NCBI RefSeq assembly: GCF_025399895.1
Contig: NZ_JAODUA010000006.1
Span: 186,001 to 250,000, forward strand
Origin: Streptomyces sp. ASQP_92
GTDB lineage: Bacteria; Actinomycetota; Actinomycetes; Streptomycetales; Streptomycetaceae
Length of the DNA: 64,000 bases
Direction: 5' to 3'
This document shows, one piece after another, positions 1-7,985 of the stretch (its first letter is position 1; every line of letters starts with the position of its first letter). The position numbers and the translations under genes are program-made. The notes beneath the pieces are model-generated. The model did not search any database and was not told the origin of the DNA. It saw nothing but the letters and a program-made list of their open reading frames with translations.

Positions 1-2056
1 CGGACTTGCCGGTGGCCAGCAGGTCGCCGCGTACATCGGTCACGATCACCATCGCGCCCTCCACGGGCGCCCCGGTCTCGGCCGCCTTCACCGTGCCGAC
101 CAGGCCACTGGTGCCGGCCAGGAGGATGTCGTACGCGAGCGGCTCGGCGCCCACCACGATCGTCGAGGCCTGCGGCTGGAAGCCGTCGGCGGCCGCGATC
201 AGGACGTAGCTGCCGGCGCCGGGCGCGGCGAGCGCGTACCCGCCGTCGGGGCCCGCCACCGCGCGGCCGAGCTGGCTGCCGCCGAGCGAGATCAGGGTGA
301 CGGCCGCCGAGGCGACGGGCGCCCCTTCGGCGCCGCGGACCGTGCCGCGCACCGGGATGCCGTCCACGACCGGAGCCGGGGTGGTGACGTCCGCCGCGGC
401 CGGGGCGGCCTCGACCGCCGCCGCCGGGGCGGGGGTTTCGGCGCCCGGCGCCTTCTCGGCGGCGGTGGCGCCCACGGCGTGGGAACGCAGCGGGATCTCC
501 TTGATGAAGAGGGTGATCAGGAAGGCGAGCAGCGCGCACGGCGCCGCGTACAGGAACACATCGCCGACACCGTGCCCGTAGGCGCTCTCGATGACGGTAC
601 GGATCGGCGCGGGCAGCGTGGCCAGGTCCGGGATGGCACCGGAGCCGCCGCCGCTCTTGGCCGCGGCCGCGCCCTGCGGGCCGAGCGCGGTGAGCCCGTC
701 CGTGACGTAGTGGGTGACCCGGTTGGCCATGACCGCGCCGAGCGCCGAGACGCCGACCGCACCACCGAGGGAGCGGAAGAAGACGACGACGGAGGAGGCC
801 GAGCCGAGGTCGGCGGGGGAGACCTGGTTCTGGGTGCACAGGACCAGGTTCTGCATCATCATGCCGATGCCGAGGCCCATCAGCGCCATGTAGATCGCGA
901 GGTGCCAGTACGGGGTGTCGTAGCGCATCGTGCCGAGCAGACCGAGGCCCGCCGTCACCAGCACACCACCGCTGACCAGCCACGCCTTCCACTTGCCGGT
1001 CTTGGTGATGATCTGGCCCGAGACGGTGGACGAGATGAAGAGTCCGCTGATCATGGGGATCGTCATGACACCGGACATCGTCGGCGTCCGGCCGCGCGCC
1101 AGCTGGAAGTACTGGGAGAAGAAGACCGTGCCGGCGAACATCGCGACACCCACGAAGAGCGAGGCGAGCGAGGCCAGCGTGATGGTGCGGTTGCGGAACA
1201 GGCGCAGCGGGATGATCGGCTCGCTGGCCTTCGACTCGGCCAGCACGAACAGCGCGCCAAGCACGATCGAGCCGCCGACCATGGCGTACGTCTGCCACGA
1301 GATCCAGTCGTACTTGTCGCCCGCGAACGTCACCCACACCAGGAGCAGCGAGACGGCGGCGCTGATCAGGAAGGCGCCGGTCCAGTCGACCTTGACGTCC
1401 CGCTTGACGACGGGGAGCTTCAGGGTCTTCTGGAGCACGATGAGCGCGATGACGGCGAAGGGCACGCCGACGTAGAAGCACCAGCGCCAGCCGAGCCAGT
1501 CGGTGTCCGTGATCAGACCGCCGAGCAGCGGCCCGCCGACCGTCGCGACCGCGAACGTGGCACCCAGGTAACCGCTGTAACGGCCGCGCTCACGCGGCGA
1601 GATCATGGCGGCCATGATGATCTGGGCGAGCGCGGAGAGACCGCCGACGCCGATGCCCTGGACCACGCGGCAGGCGATGAGCATGCCCGAGCTCTGGGAC
1701 AGACCGGCCACGATCGAGCCGGAGACGTAGATGATCAGGGCTATCTGGACCAGCAGCTTCTTGCTGAAGAGGTCCGAGAGCTTGCCCCACAGCGGGGTGG
1801 TCGCGGTCATCGCGAGCAGCGAGGCGGTGACGACCCAGGTGTAGGCGGACTGGCCGCCGCCCAGGTCGCTGATGATGTGCGGCAGTGCGTTGGAGACGAT
1901 CGTCGAGGACAGGATGGCGACGAACATGCCGAGCAGCAGCCCGGAGAGCGCCTCCATGATCTGCCGGTGAGTCATCGGCGCGCCACTGTCGGACGGCGCG
2001 TGCCCTCCGTGCTTGGCGTGGCCGCCCCGCACACCGGCTGGTGTGGTCGTAGCCAT
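1..2056 (-). CDS. DHA2-family MFS drug exporter with C-terminal carboxypeptidase-regulatory-like repeats (partial)
   Basis: Predicted proton-driven multidrug exporter of the EmrB/QacA (DHA2) type. The N-terminal part has about 14 membrane segments and typical MFS loops (PLWGKLSDLF after the second segment). The ATG at 2056 follows a good AAGGAA ribosome site. After the last membrane segment (around residue 505) comes an Ala/Pro-rich linker and then at least two repeats of the carboxypeptidase-regulatory beta-sandwich type (IPVRGTVRG..GAPVASAAVTL, then SGLVGTVKA..GAPVEGAMVIV). The frame is still open at base 1, so the C-terminus is missing. It lies 49 bp after the marR stop on the same strand, so the two very likely form a regulator-exporter operon. 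Exporter fold is clear; substrate cannot be told. Confidence 0.88.
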   Translation of the reverse strand, partial: MATTTPAGVRGGHAKHGGHAPSDSGAPMTHRQIMEALSGLLLGMFVAILSSTIVSNALPHIISDLGGGQSAYTWVVTASLLAMTATTPLWGKLSDLFSKKLLVQIALIIYVSGSIVAGLSQSSGMLIACRVVQGIGVGGLSALAQIIMAAMISPRERGRYSGYLGATFAVATVGGPLLGGLITDTDWLGWRWCFYVGVPFAVIALIVLQKTLKLPVVKRDVKVDWTGAFLISAAVSLLLVWVTFAGDKYDWISWQTYAMVGGSIVLGALFVLAESKASEPIIPLRLFRNRTITLASLASLFVGVAMFAGTVFFSQYFQLARGRTPTMSGVMTIPMISGLFISSTVSGQIITKTGKWKAWLVSGGVLVTAGLGLLGTMRYDTPYWHLAIYMALMGLGIGMMMQNLVLCTQNQVSPADLGSASSVVVFFRSLGGAVGVSALGAVMANRVTHYVTDGLTALGPQGAAAAKSGGGSGAIPDLATLPAPIRTVIESAYGHGVGDVFLYAAPCALLAFLITLFIKEIPLRSHAVGATAAEKAPGAETPAPAAAVEAAPAAADVTTPAPVVDGIPVRGTVRGAEGAPVASAAVTLISLGGSQLGRAVAGPDGGYALAAPGAGSYVLIAAADGFQPQASTIVVGAEPLAYDILLAGTSGLVGTVKAAETGAPVEGAMVIVTDVRGDLLATGKS

Positions 2057-2105
2057 GAAGTTCCTTGTCTTGTGCGTCTGTTGGGCAGGTGTACGGGTTG
2101 TGGTG

Positions 2106-2663
2106 CTAAGCGGGTGTACGGGTCGGCGGACGGGTCTCGGGCGCCTTGAGGTGGGGTGCTCCCCCATGGGCTCCGCCCACATCGGGTCCTTCTCCATGGG
2201 CTCCGCCCACATGGGGGGCCCGGACGTGGGGTGCCCGGCAATCTCCGAAGGAATCACGCAGGCGGGCCAGCATCGTGTTGAGCTGCCCGACCTCGTCGTC
2301 CGACCAGTCCTTGAGGGTGTGCGCGAACATCTCCGTGGTGCGCGTCCCCAGGTCGTCGATCATGGCCTGGCCCGCGGGGGTGAGCCGCAGGATCCGTGAG
2401 CGCTTGTCCGCGGGGTCGGCGGACCTCTCGATCCAGCCCCGCTGGGCGACGTGCGCGACATGACGGCTCGTCACCGACATGTCCACCGCGAGGAGTTCGG
2501 CGAGTCTGCTGATCCGCATCTCGCCGTGGCGCTCCAGGAGGGTCAGCACCGCGGCCGAGCCGCCCGGGCACTCGGGCGGCAGGATCCGCGCGAGCCCGCG
2601 CTTGACCGCGCCGATGGCGCTGAGCTGGCGGGCCAGCTCCTCGTAGAGGCTCTGCGCGGCCAT
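2106..2663 (-). CDS. MarR-family transcriptional regulator
   Basis: Winged helix-turn-helix repressor, probably controlling itself and the exporter gene behind it. The MarR core runs from about residue 20 to 140, with the recognition helix region around MRISRLAELLAVDMSVTSRHV and the wing around ADKRSRILRLTPAG. The ATG at 2663 is chosen because GGGAGG lies 5 bp upstream; in-frame upstream starts would run through the palindromic operator. The last 45 residues are not MarR-like: they are a His/Gly/Pro-rich tail (repeats of RAPHV and GGAHGE) encoded by a short DNA repeat. Ligand unknown. Confidence 0.88.
   Translation of the reverse strand: MAAQSLYEELARQLSAIGAVKRGLARILPPECPGGSAAVLTLLERHGEMRISRLAELLAVDMSVTSRHVAHVAQRGWIERSADPADKRSRILRLTPAGQAMIDDLGTRTTEMFAHTLKDWSDDEVGQLNTMLARLRDSFGDCRAPHVRAPHVGGAHGEGPDVGGAHGGAPHLKAPETRPPTRTPA
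2164..2214. repeat. Two copies of a 21-bp repeat inside the 3' end of marR
   Basis: The sequence ATGGGCTCCGCCCACAT recurs at 2166 and 2196, 30 bp apart, and the flanking bases repeat loosely. Each copy is partly palindromic (GGGC-N4-GCCC). It encodes the odd His/Gly-rich tail of the MarR protein. Confidence 0.6.
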
Positions 2664-2685
2664 GGACACCTCCCGGAAAATGTTG

Positions 2686-2726
2686 TTGCTTCGGGCAACC
2701 ATAAGATTGTTGGTTGCCGAAGGCAA
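2686..2726. promoter_or_regulatory. Tandem palindromic operator upstream of marR
   Basis: Two sites of the form TTGC-N5-GCAA lie at 2686-2698 and 2714-2726, with centres 28 bp apart, within an A/T-richer stretch just upstream of the marR start. MarR proteins usually bind such short inverted repeats, and this position would allow autorepression of the marR-exporter operon. The assignment to MarR is by position; binding has not been shown. Confidence 0.6.
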
Positions 2727-2913
2727 ACTAAATCCGGGGTGCTGGAGCAAAGGAAGCGCAAAGGCTTCGCAAGTGAAAACCCAAGGTGCAGGTCAAGGCC
2801 TTGCGGGCCGGTTCGGCGGAGGACTCGCCGGGTGCCCGGGGAGGTTCTCGCGGGCGCGTTCGCGCGGGGGCGGGGGTTGGGTGGAACCCCCAACTTCGCT
2901 AGGGTCCTGCCCC

Positions 2914-3132
2914 ATGGCACACAACCCCCACGCGCCCCAGGGTCCCGAGGGCAACTACGACCCGGCGGGCTCCACGCAGATGTTCCGCGCCTTCGTCGAC
3001 GAGGGCGCGCCCCAGGGCGGCCGTCCGGCTACCCCGGCCGCGGCCCCGGCGGGCCCACGAGTAGGCCTGATCGTCGGCGTCGTCGCCGTGATCGTGGTCC
3101 TTGCGGCGGTGGCCTGGCTGGCCCTGGGCTGA
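2914..3132 (+). CDS. Small single-pass membrane protein, unknown function
   Basis: 72 residues. The first 48 are hydrophilic and Pro/Gly/Ala-rich (starting MAHNPHAPQGPEGNYDPAG); the last 24 form one strongly hydrophobic helix (VGLIVGVVAVIVVLAAVAWLALG) that ends at the stop, as in a tail-anchored protein. The ATG at 2914 has no Shine-Dalgarno sequence but TAGGGT lies 8 bp before it, so the mRNA may be leaderless. It is divergent from marR. No family recognised. Confidence 0.65.
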   Translation: MAHNPHAPQGPEGNYDPAGSTQMFRAFVDEGAPQGGRPATPAAAPAGPRVGLIVGVVAVIVVLAAVAWLALG

Positions 3133-3194
3133 GGCGTTCTCCGCCTCTCTTCCGGGTGAGCGGGCAGGGGGTGGGGGGGGCGAGAGAGCGGCCC

Positions 3195-4091
3195 CTACCC
3201 CCAACTGGCCGTCACGGACCGCGTTTCCACATGCATCCCCAGCGGCACCCGCCACGCGTCCACACACACCCCGTACGTGCGTGACCGCACCGCCCCCGCG
3301 GGGATCGGCACGGGCAGGTCCTGACGGGACGTGATGGTGGCCCAATCCACCCCGAGCAGCCCGATGATGTGCGTCGCGAACACGACGCTGCCCGACGTCA
3401 CCGCCGTACCCCCGGTGTTGCGGAACTGCACCGTCACGTTCTCGCACCACCGGTGATCCCCCGCCGACCGGCTCGGCGCCCCGAGCGCGAGCACGGCCGG
3501 CCCGGCGGGCGGGCGGGGTCTGCCGGGGTCGGACGGCGTACCGGCCGGGGCGGACGGCGTGCCGGGCCCGCCGGTACCACCGGGGTGACCACCCGTACCC
3601 CCCGTGGCGGAGCCGCCGGGCACCCCCGAGTCTCCGCCCGCGCTCGAACTCCCGGACCCGGCAGGCGGGTTGGGTCCGCCCGGAGTCCCTGGGGTCGCGG
3701 TCGTCCGCCCCGCCGGAGAGCCGCTCCCGGCCGGGGTGGAAGGCGCCCCGGAACCACCGGACGTAGCGGAACCACCGGACGTACCGGAACCACCGGGCGC
3801 CCCGGAAGCACCGGACGTACCGGAAGCACTGGACGCCCCCGGGGCTCCGGATGCGCCAGGAGCGCCGGGGGACCCCGATCCCGGCCCCGGCGACCCCGAA
3901 CCGTCCAGGGGGACCAGCTTCACCTCGCCGTGGGGCGGCAGCGCGCGGCCTGGGGCGTCGGGGCCGGTGCCGGCGGCGCCGACCGCCACATAGCCGGCTC
4001 CGTCCCCGCCCCCGGCGCAGGCCGCGAGGGCGCCGCCCAGGCCCAGCACCACCGCCACCGGGATCCCGATCAGCGCAGCACGTCGTCGCAT
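3195..4091 (-). CDS. Putative lipoprotein with a long Gly/Ser/Pro/Thr repeat linker
   Basis: 298 residues. An N-terminal Arg-rich start and hydrophobic segment end in a lipobox (GGALAACAGG, Cys about 25), so the mature protein should be lipid-anchored outside the membrane. Residues about 60 to 205 are a collagen-like low-complexity linker of GSG, GAPGAS and GTSG units. The last 95 residues form a compact domain with two cysteines (HRWCENVTVQFRNTGG and GVCVDAW) that looks like a secreted beta-sandwich. It lies just downstream of sigN on the same strand. Function unknown; length of the linker suggests it reaches through the cell wall. Confidence 0.7.
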   Translation of the reverse strand: MRRRAALIGIPVAVVLGLGGALAACAGGGDGAGYVAVGAAGTGPDAPGRALPPHGEVKLVPLDGSGSPGPGSGSPGAPGASGAPGASSASGTSGASGAPGGSGTSGGSATSGGSGAPSTPAGSGSPAGRTTATPGTPGGPNPPAGSGSSSAGGDSGVPGGSATGGTGGHPGGTGGPGTPSAPAGTPSDPGRPRPPAGPAVLALGAPSRSAGDHRWCENVTVQFRNTGGTAVTSGSVVFATHIIGLLGVDWATITSRQDLPVPIPAGAVRSRTYGVCVDAWRVPLGMHVETRSVTASWG

Positions 4092-4153
4092 CGCGCCAGT
4101 GTGTCTGACGATGCGTCAATTAACCAGAGGGCGAGGCGGGTTCACCCGCCCAC

Positions 4154-5005
4154 TCAGTCGGAGATCAGGCCCTCGCGGAGCTGGGCCAGCGTGCGGGTCA
4201 GGAGACGGGAGACGTGCATCTGGGAGATGCCGACCTCCTCGCCAATCTGCGACTGCGTCATGTTCGCGAAGAAGCGGAGCATGATGATCTGCCGTTCTCT
4301 GGGCGGCAGTTTGGCGAGCAGCGGCTTCAGGGACTCGCGGTACTCGACGCCTTCGAGCGCCGTGTCCTCGTAGCCGAGCCGGTCCGCGAGCGAGCCCTCG
4401 CCGCCGTCGTCCTCGGTGGCGGGCGAGTCGAGCGAGGAGGCGGTGTAGGCGTTGCCCACCGCGAGCCCGTCGACCACGTCCTCCTCGGACACCCCGAGCA
4501 CGACGGCCAGTTCGGGGACGGTGGGCGAGCGGTCGAGCTTCTGCGCGAGTTCGTCACTGGCCTTGGTGAGGGCCAGGCGCAGCTCTTGGAGGCGGCGCGG
4601 CACCCGCACCGACCAGGAGGTGTCGCGGAAGAAGCGCTTGATCTCGCCGACCACGGTCGGCATCGCGAACGTGGGGAACTCCACGCCGCGTTCGCAGTCG
4701 AAGCGGTCGATCGCCTTGATCAGGCCGATCGTTCCGACCTGGACGATGTCCTCCATCGGCTCGTTGCGGCTGCGGAACCGCGCGGCCGCGTACCGCACCA
4801 GCGGCAGGTTCAGCTCGATGAGGGTGTCGCGTACGTACGTACGCTCCGGGCTGTCGGTGTCCAGCGTGGCAAGGCGCAGGAACAGGGAGCGGGACAACGT
4901 GCGGGTGTCGATGGCTGCGGTGTTTGCGGCGTGTCGGTGCACGGCGGGTGCGGGTGCGCTCTTGGTGAGCGTGAGCACCTTCGAGCTGCCCTGTTCTACG
5001 GACAT
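4154..5005 (-). CDS. sigN: RNA polymerase sigma factor SigN (SigB/SigF family)
   Basis: 283-residue sigma factor of the SigB/F/G group without region 1.1. Region 2 is clear (LVRYAAARFRSRNEPMEDIVQVGTIGL is the core-binding and -10-reading part), region 3 follows, and region 4 ends with the helix-turn-helix QSQIGEEVGISQMHVSRLL. The ATG at 5005 has GGGGG 7 bp upstream. In S. coelicolor the same neighbour pair is sigN-sigF, with SigN acting late in aerial growth; the name here rests on that gene order and similarity recalled from memory. Likely transcribed from its own SigB-like promoter at 5083-5108. Confidence 0.87.
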   Translation of the reverse strand: MSVEQGSSKVLTLTKSAPAPAVHRHAANTAAIDTRTLSRSLFLRLATLDTDSPERTYVRDTLIELNLPLVRYAAARFRSRNEPMEDIVQVGTIGLIKAIDRFDCERGVEFPTFAMPTVVGEIKRFFRDTSWSVRVPRRLQELRLALTKASDELAQKLDRSPTVPELAVVLGVSEEDVVDGLAVGNAYTASSLDSPATEDDGGEGSLADRLGYEDTALEGVEYRESLKPLLAKLPPRERQIIMLRFFANMTQSQIGEEVGISQMHVSRLLTRTLAQLREGLISD

Positions 5006-5082
5006 GCCAACCCCCTTGAAGTTGCGGCGGTCGCGGACGGTCGTGTGGGCCACGACCATCGGAGGAAGCAGCCTCCACCTGA

Positions 5083-5108
5083 ATACCGGACGGGGGGCTG
5101 CGGCAAAC
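5083..5108 (-). promoter_or_regulatory. Candidate SigB/SigF-type promoter of sigN
   Basis: On the minus strand GTTT (5108-5105) is followed after 16 bp by CGGTAT (5088-5083). This fits the Streptomyces SigB-group pattern GNTT-N14-16-GGGTAY with one mismatch, and lies about 78 bp before the sigN start. It suggests sigN is read by itself or by a sister sigma such as SigF. Confidence 0.5.
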
Positions 5109-5282
5109 GCGGTTTCCGCAGAATGTCACATGTCGGCAACACGCTGTAGTGACTTGTCGACAAGGCAAGTCGGAGTACGTGCAGGAAGCAGGGGGTGTGA
5201 GCCTTTTGGGGCGGGAATCTTTTTACCGAGCCAAAAACAATGGCACGCAAGGGCGAACAGCGGCCCGGCTCACTCGAACCGG

Positions 5283-6158
5283 TTATGCCTCGATTCGATT
5301 TGCGGATCGAAGTCGGGCGAAGCTCCTGGCCAGAAGCCTTGACACATGCATCTGTGACACTCCCAATTCCTGACTGATCTGGGACTGCGTCAGATTGCTG
5401 TAATAACGGAGCATCAGGATCCGCTGCTCGCGTTCGGGCAGTTGTACGAGCAGATGACGGACGAGGTCGCGGTGTTCGACGCCGGCGAGCGCGGGGTCCT
5501 CGTAACCGAGCCGGTCGAGCAGACCGGGCAGCCCGTCACCTTCCTGGGCCGCCTCCAGGGAGGTCGCGTGGTAGGAGCGGCCCGCCTCGATGCAGGCGAG
5601 CACCTCGTCCTCGCCGATCCGGAGGCGCTCGGCGATCTCGCCGGTGGTGGGGGAGCGGCCGTGCAGGGTCGTCAGGTCCTCGGTGGCGCCGTTCACCTGC
5701 ACCCACAGCTCGTGCAGCCGGCGCGGGACGTGCACGGTGCGGACGTTGTCGCGGAAGTAGCGCTTGATCTCGCCGACGACGGTGGGCATCGCGAAGGTGG
5801 GGAACTGGACGCCGCGGTCCGGGTCGAAGCGGTCGATCGCGTTGATCAGGCCGATGGTGCCGACCTGGACGACGTCCTCCATGGGCTCGTTGCGGCTGCG
5901 GAACCGGGCGGCCGCGTACCGCACCAGCGGCAGGTTGGCCTCGATGAGCGCCCCGCGCACGCGGTCGTGTTCCGGGGTGCCCGGTTCGAGGTTCTTGAGC
6001 TGGCCGAACAGCACCTGGGTGAGGGCACGGGTGTCCGCTCCCCTGGTGGAGGTTCTGACGGGACCCCTGGGGCCCTCCGCGGTGTCCTGTGCGGGCACGT
6101 CGGGGGTGTCCTGGGGCTCGTTCTGGGGCGGCACTTGAGGCGTAGTACTGGCCGGCAC
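5283..6158 (-). CDS. sigF: Sporulation sigma factor SigF
   Basis: 291-residue SigB-group sigma factor, close to S. coelicolor SigF, which acts late in spore maturation. It begins with a Pro/Gln-rich tail of about 40 residues, then region 2 (the same VRYAAARFRSRNEPMED core as SigN), region 3 and a region 4 helix-turn-helix (QSQISQELGVSQMHVSRLL). The GTG at 6158 gives VPASTTPQ, matching the known SigF N-terminus; AGGGG lies about 10 bp upstream. It is followed after 277 bp by sigN on the same strand. No anti-sigma factor gene is adjacent in the window. Confidence 0.9.
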   Translation of the reverse strand: MPASTTPQVPPQNEPQDTPDVPAQDTAEGPRGPVRTSTRGADTRALTQVLFGQLKNLEPGTPEHDRVRGALIEANLPLVRYAAARFRSRNEPMEDVVQVGTIGLINAIDRFDPDRGVQFPTFAMPTVVGEIKRYFRDNVRTVHVPRRLHELWVQVNGATEDLTTLHGRSPTTGEIAERLRIGEDEVLACIEAGRSYHATSLEAAQEGDGLPGLLDRLGYEDPALAGVEHRDLVRHLLVQLPEREQRILMLRYYSNLTQSQISQELGVSQMHVSRLLARSFARLRSANRIEA

Positions 6159-6307
6159 GGTCACGCCACCCCTTAGTCTTCGGTCCACTCATCCGTCAAA
6201 AGCGGTCATAGCATCACAAGACATGTCCACTGTGTGCAAGCACCGTATAACCACGTGTTGAGGGCAAGTTGGGACAGATGCCCCGGTCGGCGGTGTGCCG
6301 GGCCACG

Positions 6308-6337
6308 AAAAAGCCCCGCACCTCTCAGGTGCGGGGC
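6308..6337 (-). terminator. Intrinsic terminator after the Dabb gene
   Basis: Hairpin GCCCCGCACC-TCTCA-GGTGCGGGGC (6313-6337) followed on the minus strand by five T (6312-6308). It separates the Dabb gene from sigF. Confidence 0.8.
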
Positions 6338-6387
6338 CGGGCCGCGTACCGGTTCGGCCGACGGACCGGCCGGGAAGGGGACGCCGG

Positions 6388-6681
6388 TCAGAACGGGTAG
6401 TCGGCGATCACCCAGGTGGCGAACGCGCGCCACTGTCCCGCTGCCGCCTGATGGGCGGGGTGCTCGATGTAGCGCTTCAGGGCGTCCGCGTCGGCGACGG
6501 TGGAGTTGATGGCGAAGTCGTACGCGATCGGCCGGTCGGTGATGTTCCAGGCGCACTCCCAGAACTCGATCTCGGGAACGATCCCGTCGAGCTCCTGGAA
6601 GGCCTTCACACCGGCGACCACGCGCTCGTCGTCGCGCCGGACGCCCTCGTTGAGCTTGAACAGGACCAGGTGGCGGATCAT
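6388..6681 (-). CDS. Dabb-family (stress-responsive alpha/beta barrel) protein
   Basis: 97 residues forming one dimeric alpha/beta ferredoxin-like Dabb domain. The family signature is the N-terminal strand IRHLVLFKL, the central pattern E.....N.......DFAI and the C-terminal YIEHPAHQA. Members include stress-induced proteins and some cyclases, but most have no known reaction. The ATG at 6681 has AGGAG 6 bp upstream. It follows a 53-residue membrane-protein gene and ends at a strong terminator. Confidence 0.8.
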   Translation of the reverse strand: MIRHLVLFKLNEGVRRDDERVVAGVKAFQELDGIVPEIEFWECAWNITDRPIAYDFAINSTVADADALKRYIEHPAHQAAAGQWRAFATWVIADYPF

Positions 6682-6731
6682 GACGTCTCCTACGAACGCG
6701 GCTGTGACGAGGGGATGGTGGACGGGTCGGC

Positions 6732-6893
6732 TCAGCGGACCAGGTTGGTCATGAACTCGCCGACGCCCTTGGCCGCACTCGATATGCCCTCGAACCCGGT
6801 CTGGACCATCCCGGCGGCCTGCACCGGCGACGTGATGATCGTGTACAGCACGAAGACCACGGCGATGTAGAGCAGGACCTTCTTGATGTCCAC
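6732..6893 (-). CDS. Small membrane protein, 53 residues, unknown function
   Basis: Starts at GTG 6893 with GGGGAGGGG about 9 bp upstream. One hydrophobic helix (VLLYIAVVFVLYTIITSP) is followed by a Gly/Ser amphipathic tail ending FMTNLVR. Only 50 bp separates it from the Dabb gene, so they are probably cotranscribed. Not recognised beyond being a plausible small membrane protein. Confidence 0.6.
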   Translation of the reverse strand: MDIKKVLLYIAVVFVLYTIITSPVQAAGMVQTGFEGISSAAKGVGEFMTNLVR

Positions 6894-7160
6894 TGTGTCG
6901 AGCCCCTCCCCGGCGCCACCCCTGTGCGGTCGGGTGAGTCTAACCGCCGTCCGCCCGGTCCTCACCCGGCCTTTAAGGACCAAGGGCCCGGCGATCGGGG
7001 CCGTTTGCCCGGCAGTACGGAAGTGACGGGAGAGCAGGATGGTTCTTGAGCCCGCCACGTCTGGCAGGAATGCGGAGGGCTCAGGAACAGGACCTCACTG
7101 CGGGGTCCGCGCCGCGCGCTTCCCCCTGACTGCGGCGCAGGGCTTGCAGGTTCTGTTCTC

Positions 7161-7243
7161 ATCGGGGGGAGCGGCTTGTCCCCCCGATGCCGCTCCCCCC
7201 GTCCCCACGTCGAAGCCCCGGTCGCCCCCCGACCGGGGCTTCG
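7161..7243 (+). ncRNA. Candidate structured RNA with two competing hairpins and a terminator
   Basis: In the 475-bp gene-free stretch 6894-7368, bases 7161-7200 can fold in two exclusive ways: ATCGGGGGG (7161-7169) with CCCCCCGAT (7180-7188), or GGGGGGAGCGGC (7164-7175) with GCCGCTCCCCCC (7189-7200), both perfect. A terminator-like hairpin, GAAGCCCCGGTCG with CGACCGGGGCTTC, follows at 7212-7242. No gene lies downstream on the + strand. This could be a small RNA or merely a paired terminator; the strand is a guess. Confidence 0.35.
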
Positions 7244-7335
7244 TCGCGTACGCGGCCGGGCACGACGGGGGCTTCAGGAACGTTGATGACCGGCCACGAC
7301 GGGGGCTCTCCCGCGCCGGCGAACGGGCATGCAAG

Positions 7336-7362
7336 AAGGGCCCCGACACTGTCGGGGCCCTT
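7336..7362 (-). terminator. Terminator of tRNA-Ser(CGA)
   Basis: Perfect hairpin AAGGGCCCCGACA-C-TGTCGGGGCCCTT 7 bp beyond the tRNA 3' end on the minus strand. Confidence 0.8.
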
Positions 7363-7368
7363 CAGAAG

Positions 7369-7453
7369 CGGTAGCGGAGGGATTTGAACCCTCGGTGAGT
7401 TTCCCCACACTCGCTTTCGAGGCGAGCTCCTTCGGCCGCTCGGACACGCTACC
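7369..7453 (-). tRNA. tRNA-Ser (anticodon CGA)
   Basis: 85-nt class II tRNA with a long variable arm. Acceptor stem GGTAGCG/CGCTACC, anticodon loop CTCGAAA giving anticodon CGA (reads UCG), T-loop GGTTCAAAT. No encoded CCA. Confidence 0.95.
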
Positions 7454-7511
7454 GAGAGAGAGCTTAGCCCAAGGTGGCCCGTGGTTTGAAATCGGTTCGG
7501 GGAGAGCTGGG

Positions 7512-7985
7512 TCACCGCTGCCGGAAGAAGGCCGTGAGCTGCGCCGAGCACTCCTCCTCGAGGACGCCCGCGACGACTTCGGGGCGGTGGTTGAGCCGCT
7601 GGTCGCGTACGAGGTCCCAGAGCGATCCGGCCGCTCCGGCCTTCTCGTCGCGGGCCCCGTAGACGACCCGCTCGAACCGCGCCTGCACCAGGGCGCCCGC
7701 GCACATCACACACGGCTCCAGGGTGACGACGAGCGTGCAGCCGGTCAGCCGCCACTGGCCGGTGCGGTGTGCCGCACGCCGGATCGCGAGGACCTCCGCG
7801 TGCGCGGTCGGATCGCCGGTCGCCTCGCGTTCGTTGTACCCGGACGCCAGGAACGTGCCGTCCGGGGCGAGCACGACCGCGCCGACCGGCACATCGCCGG
7901 CCGACTCGGCCTGTGCGGCCCCGGCCAGGGCGGAGCGCATCGGCTCCGCCCACCGTTCGCGTACGGGGTCGTGCGGATGGAGCAC
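7512..7985 (-). CDS. tadA: tRNA-specific adenosine deaminase TadA
   Basis: 157-residue zinc deaminase that converts A34 to inosine in tRNA-Arg(ACG). The catalytic HAE (His62-Ala-Glu64) and the zinc pair PCVMC (Cys92, Cys95) are present and correctly spaced. It starts at GTG 7985, sharing one base with the TAG stop of the upstream gene, so translation is probably coupled to it. Length and motifs are normal for the family. The tRNA-Ser gene lies just downstream. Confidence 0.93.
   Translation of the reverse strand: MLHPHDPVRERWAEPMRSALAGAAQAESAGDVPVGAVVLAPDGTFLASGYNEREATGDPTAHAEVLAIRRAAHRTGQWRLTGCTLVVTLEPCVMCAGALVQARFERVVYGARDEKAGAAGSLWDLVRDQRLNHRPEVVAGVLEEECSAQLTAFFRQR

Noticed and set aside
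7161..7243. 6S or tmRNA
   Set aside because: No 6S-like central bubble or tmRNA tag and acceptor features; only the hairpins described are visible.
7039..7374. 111-codon + strand frame after tRNA-Ser terminator region
   Set aside because: Runs through two hairpins and a tRNA terminator with no coding character.
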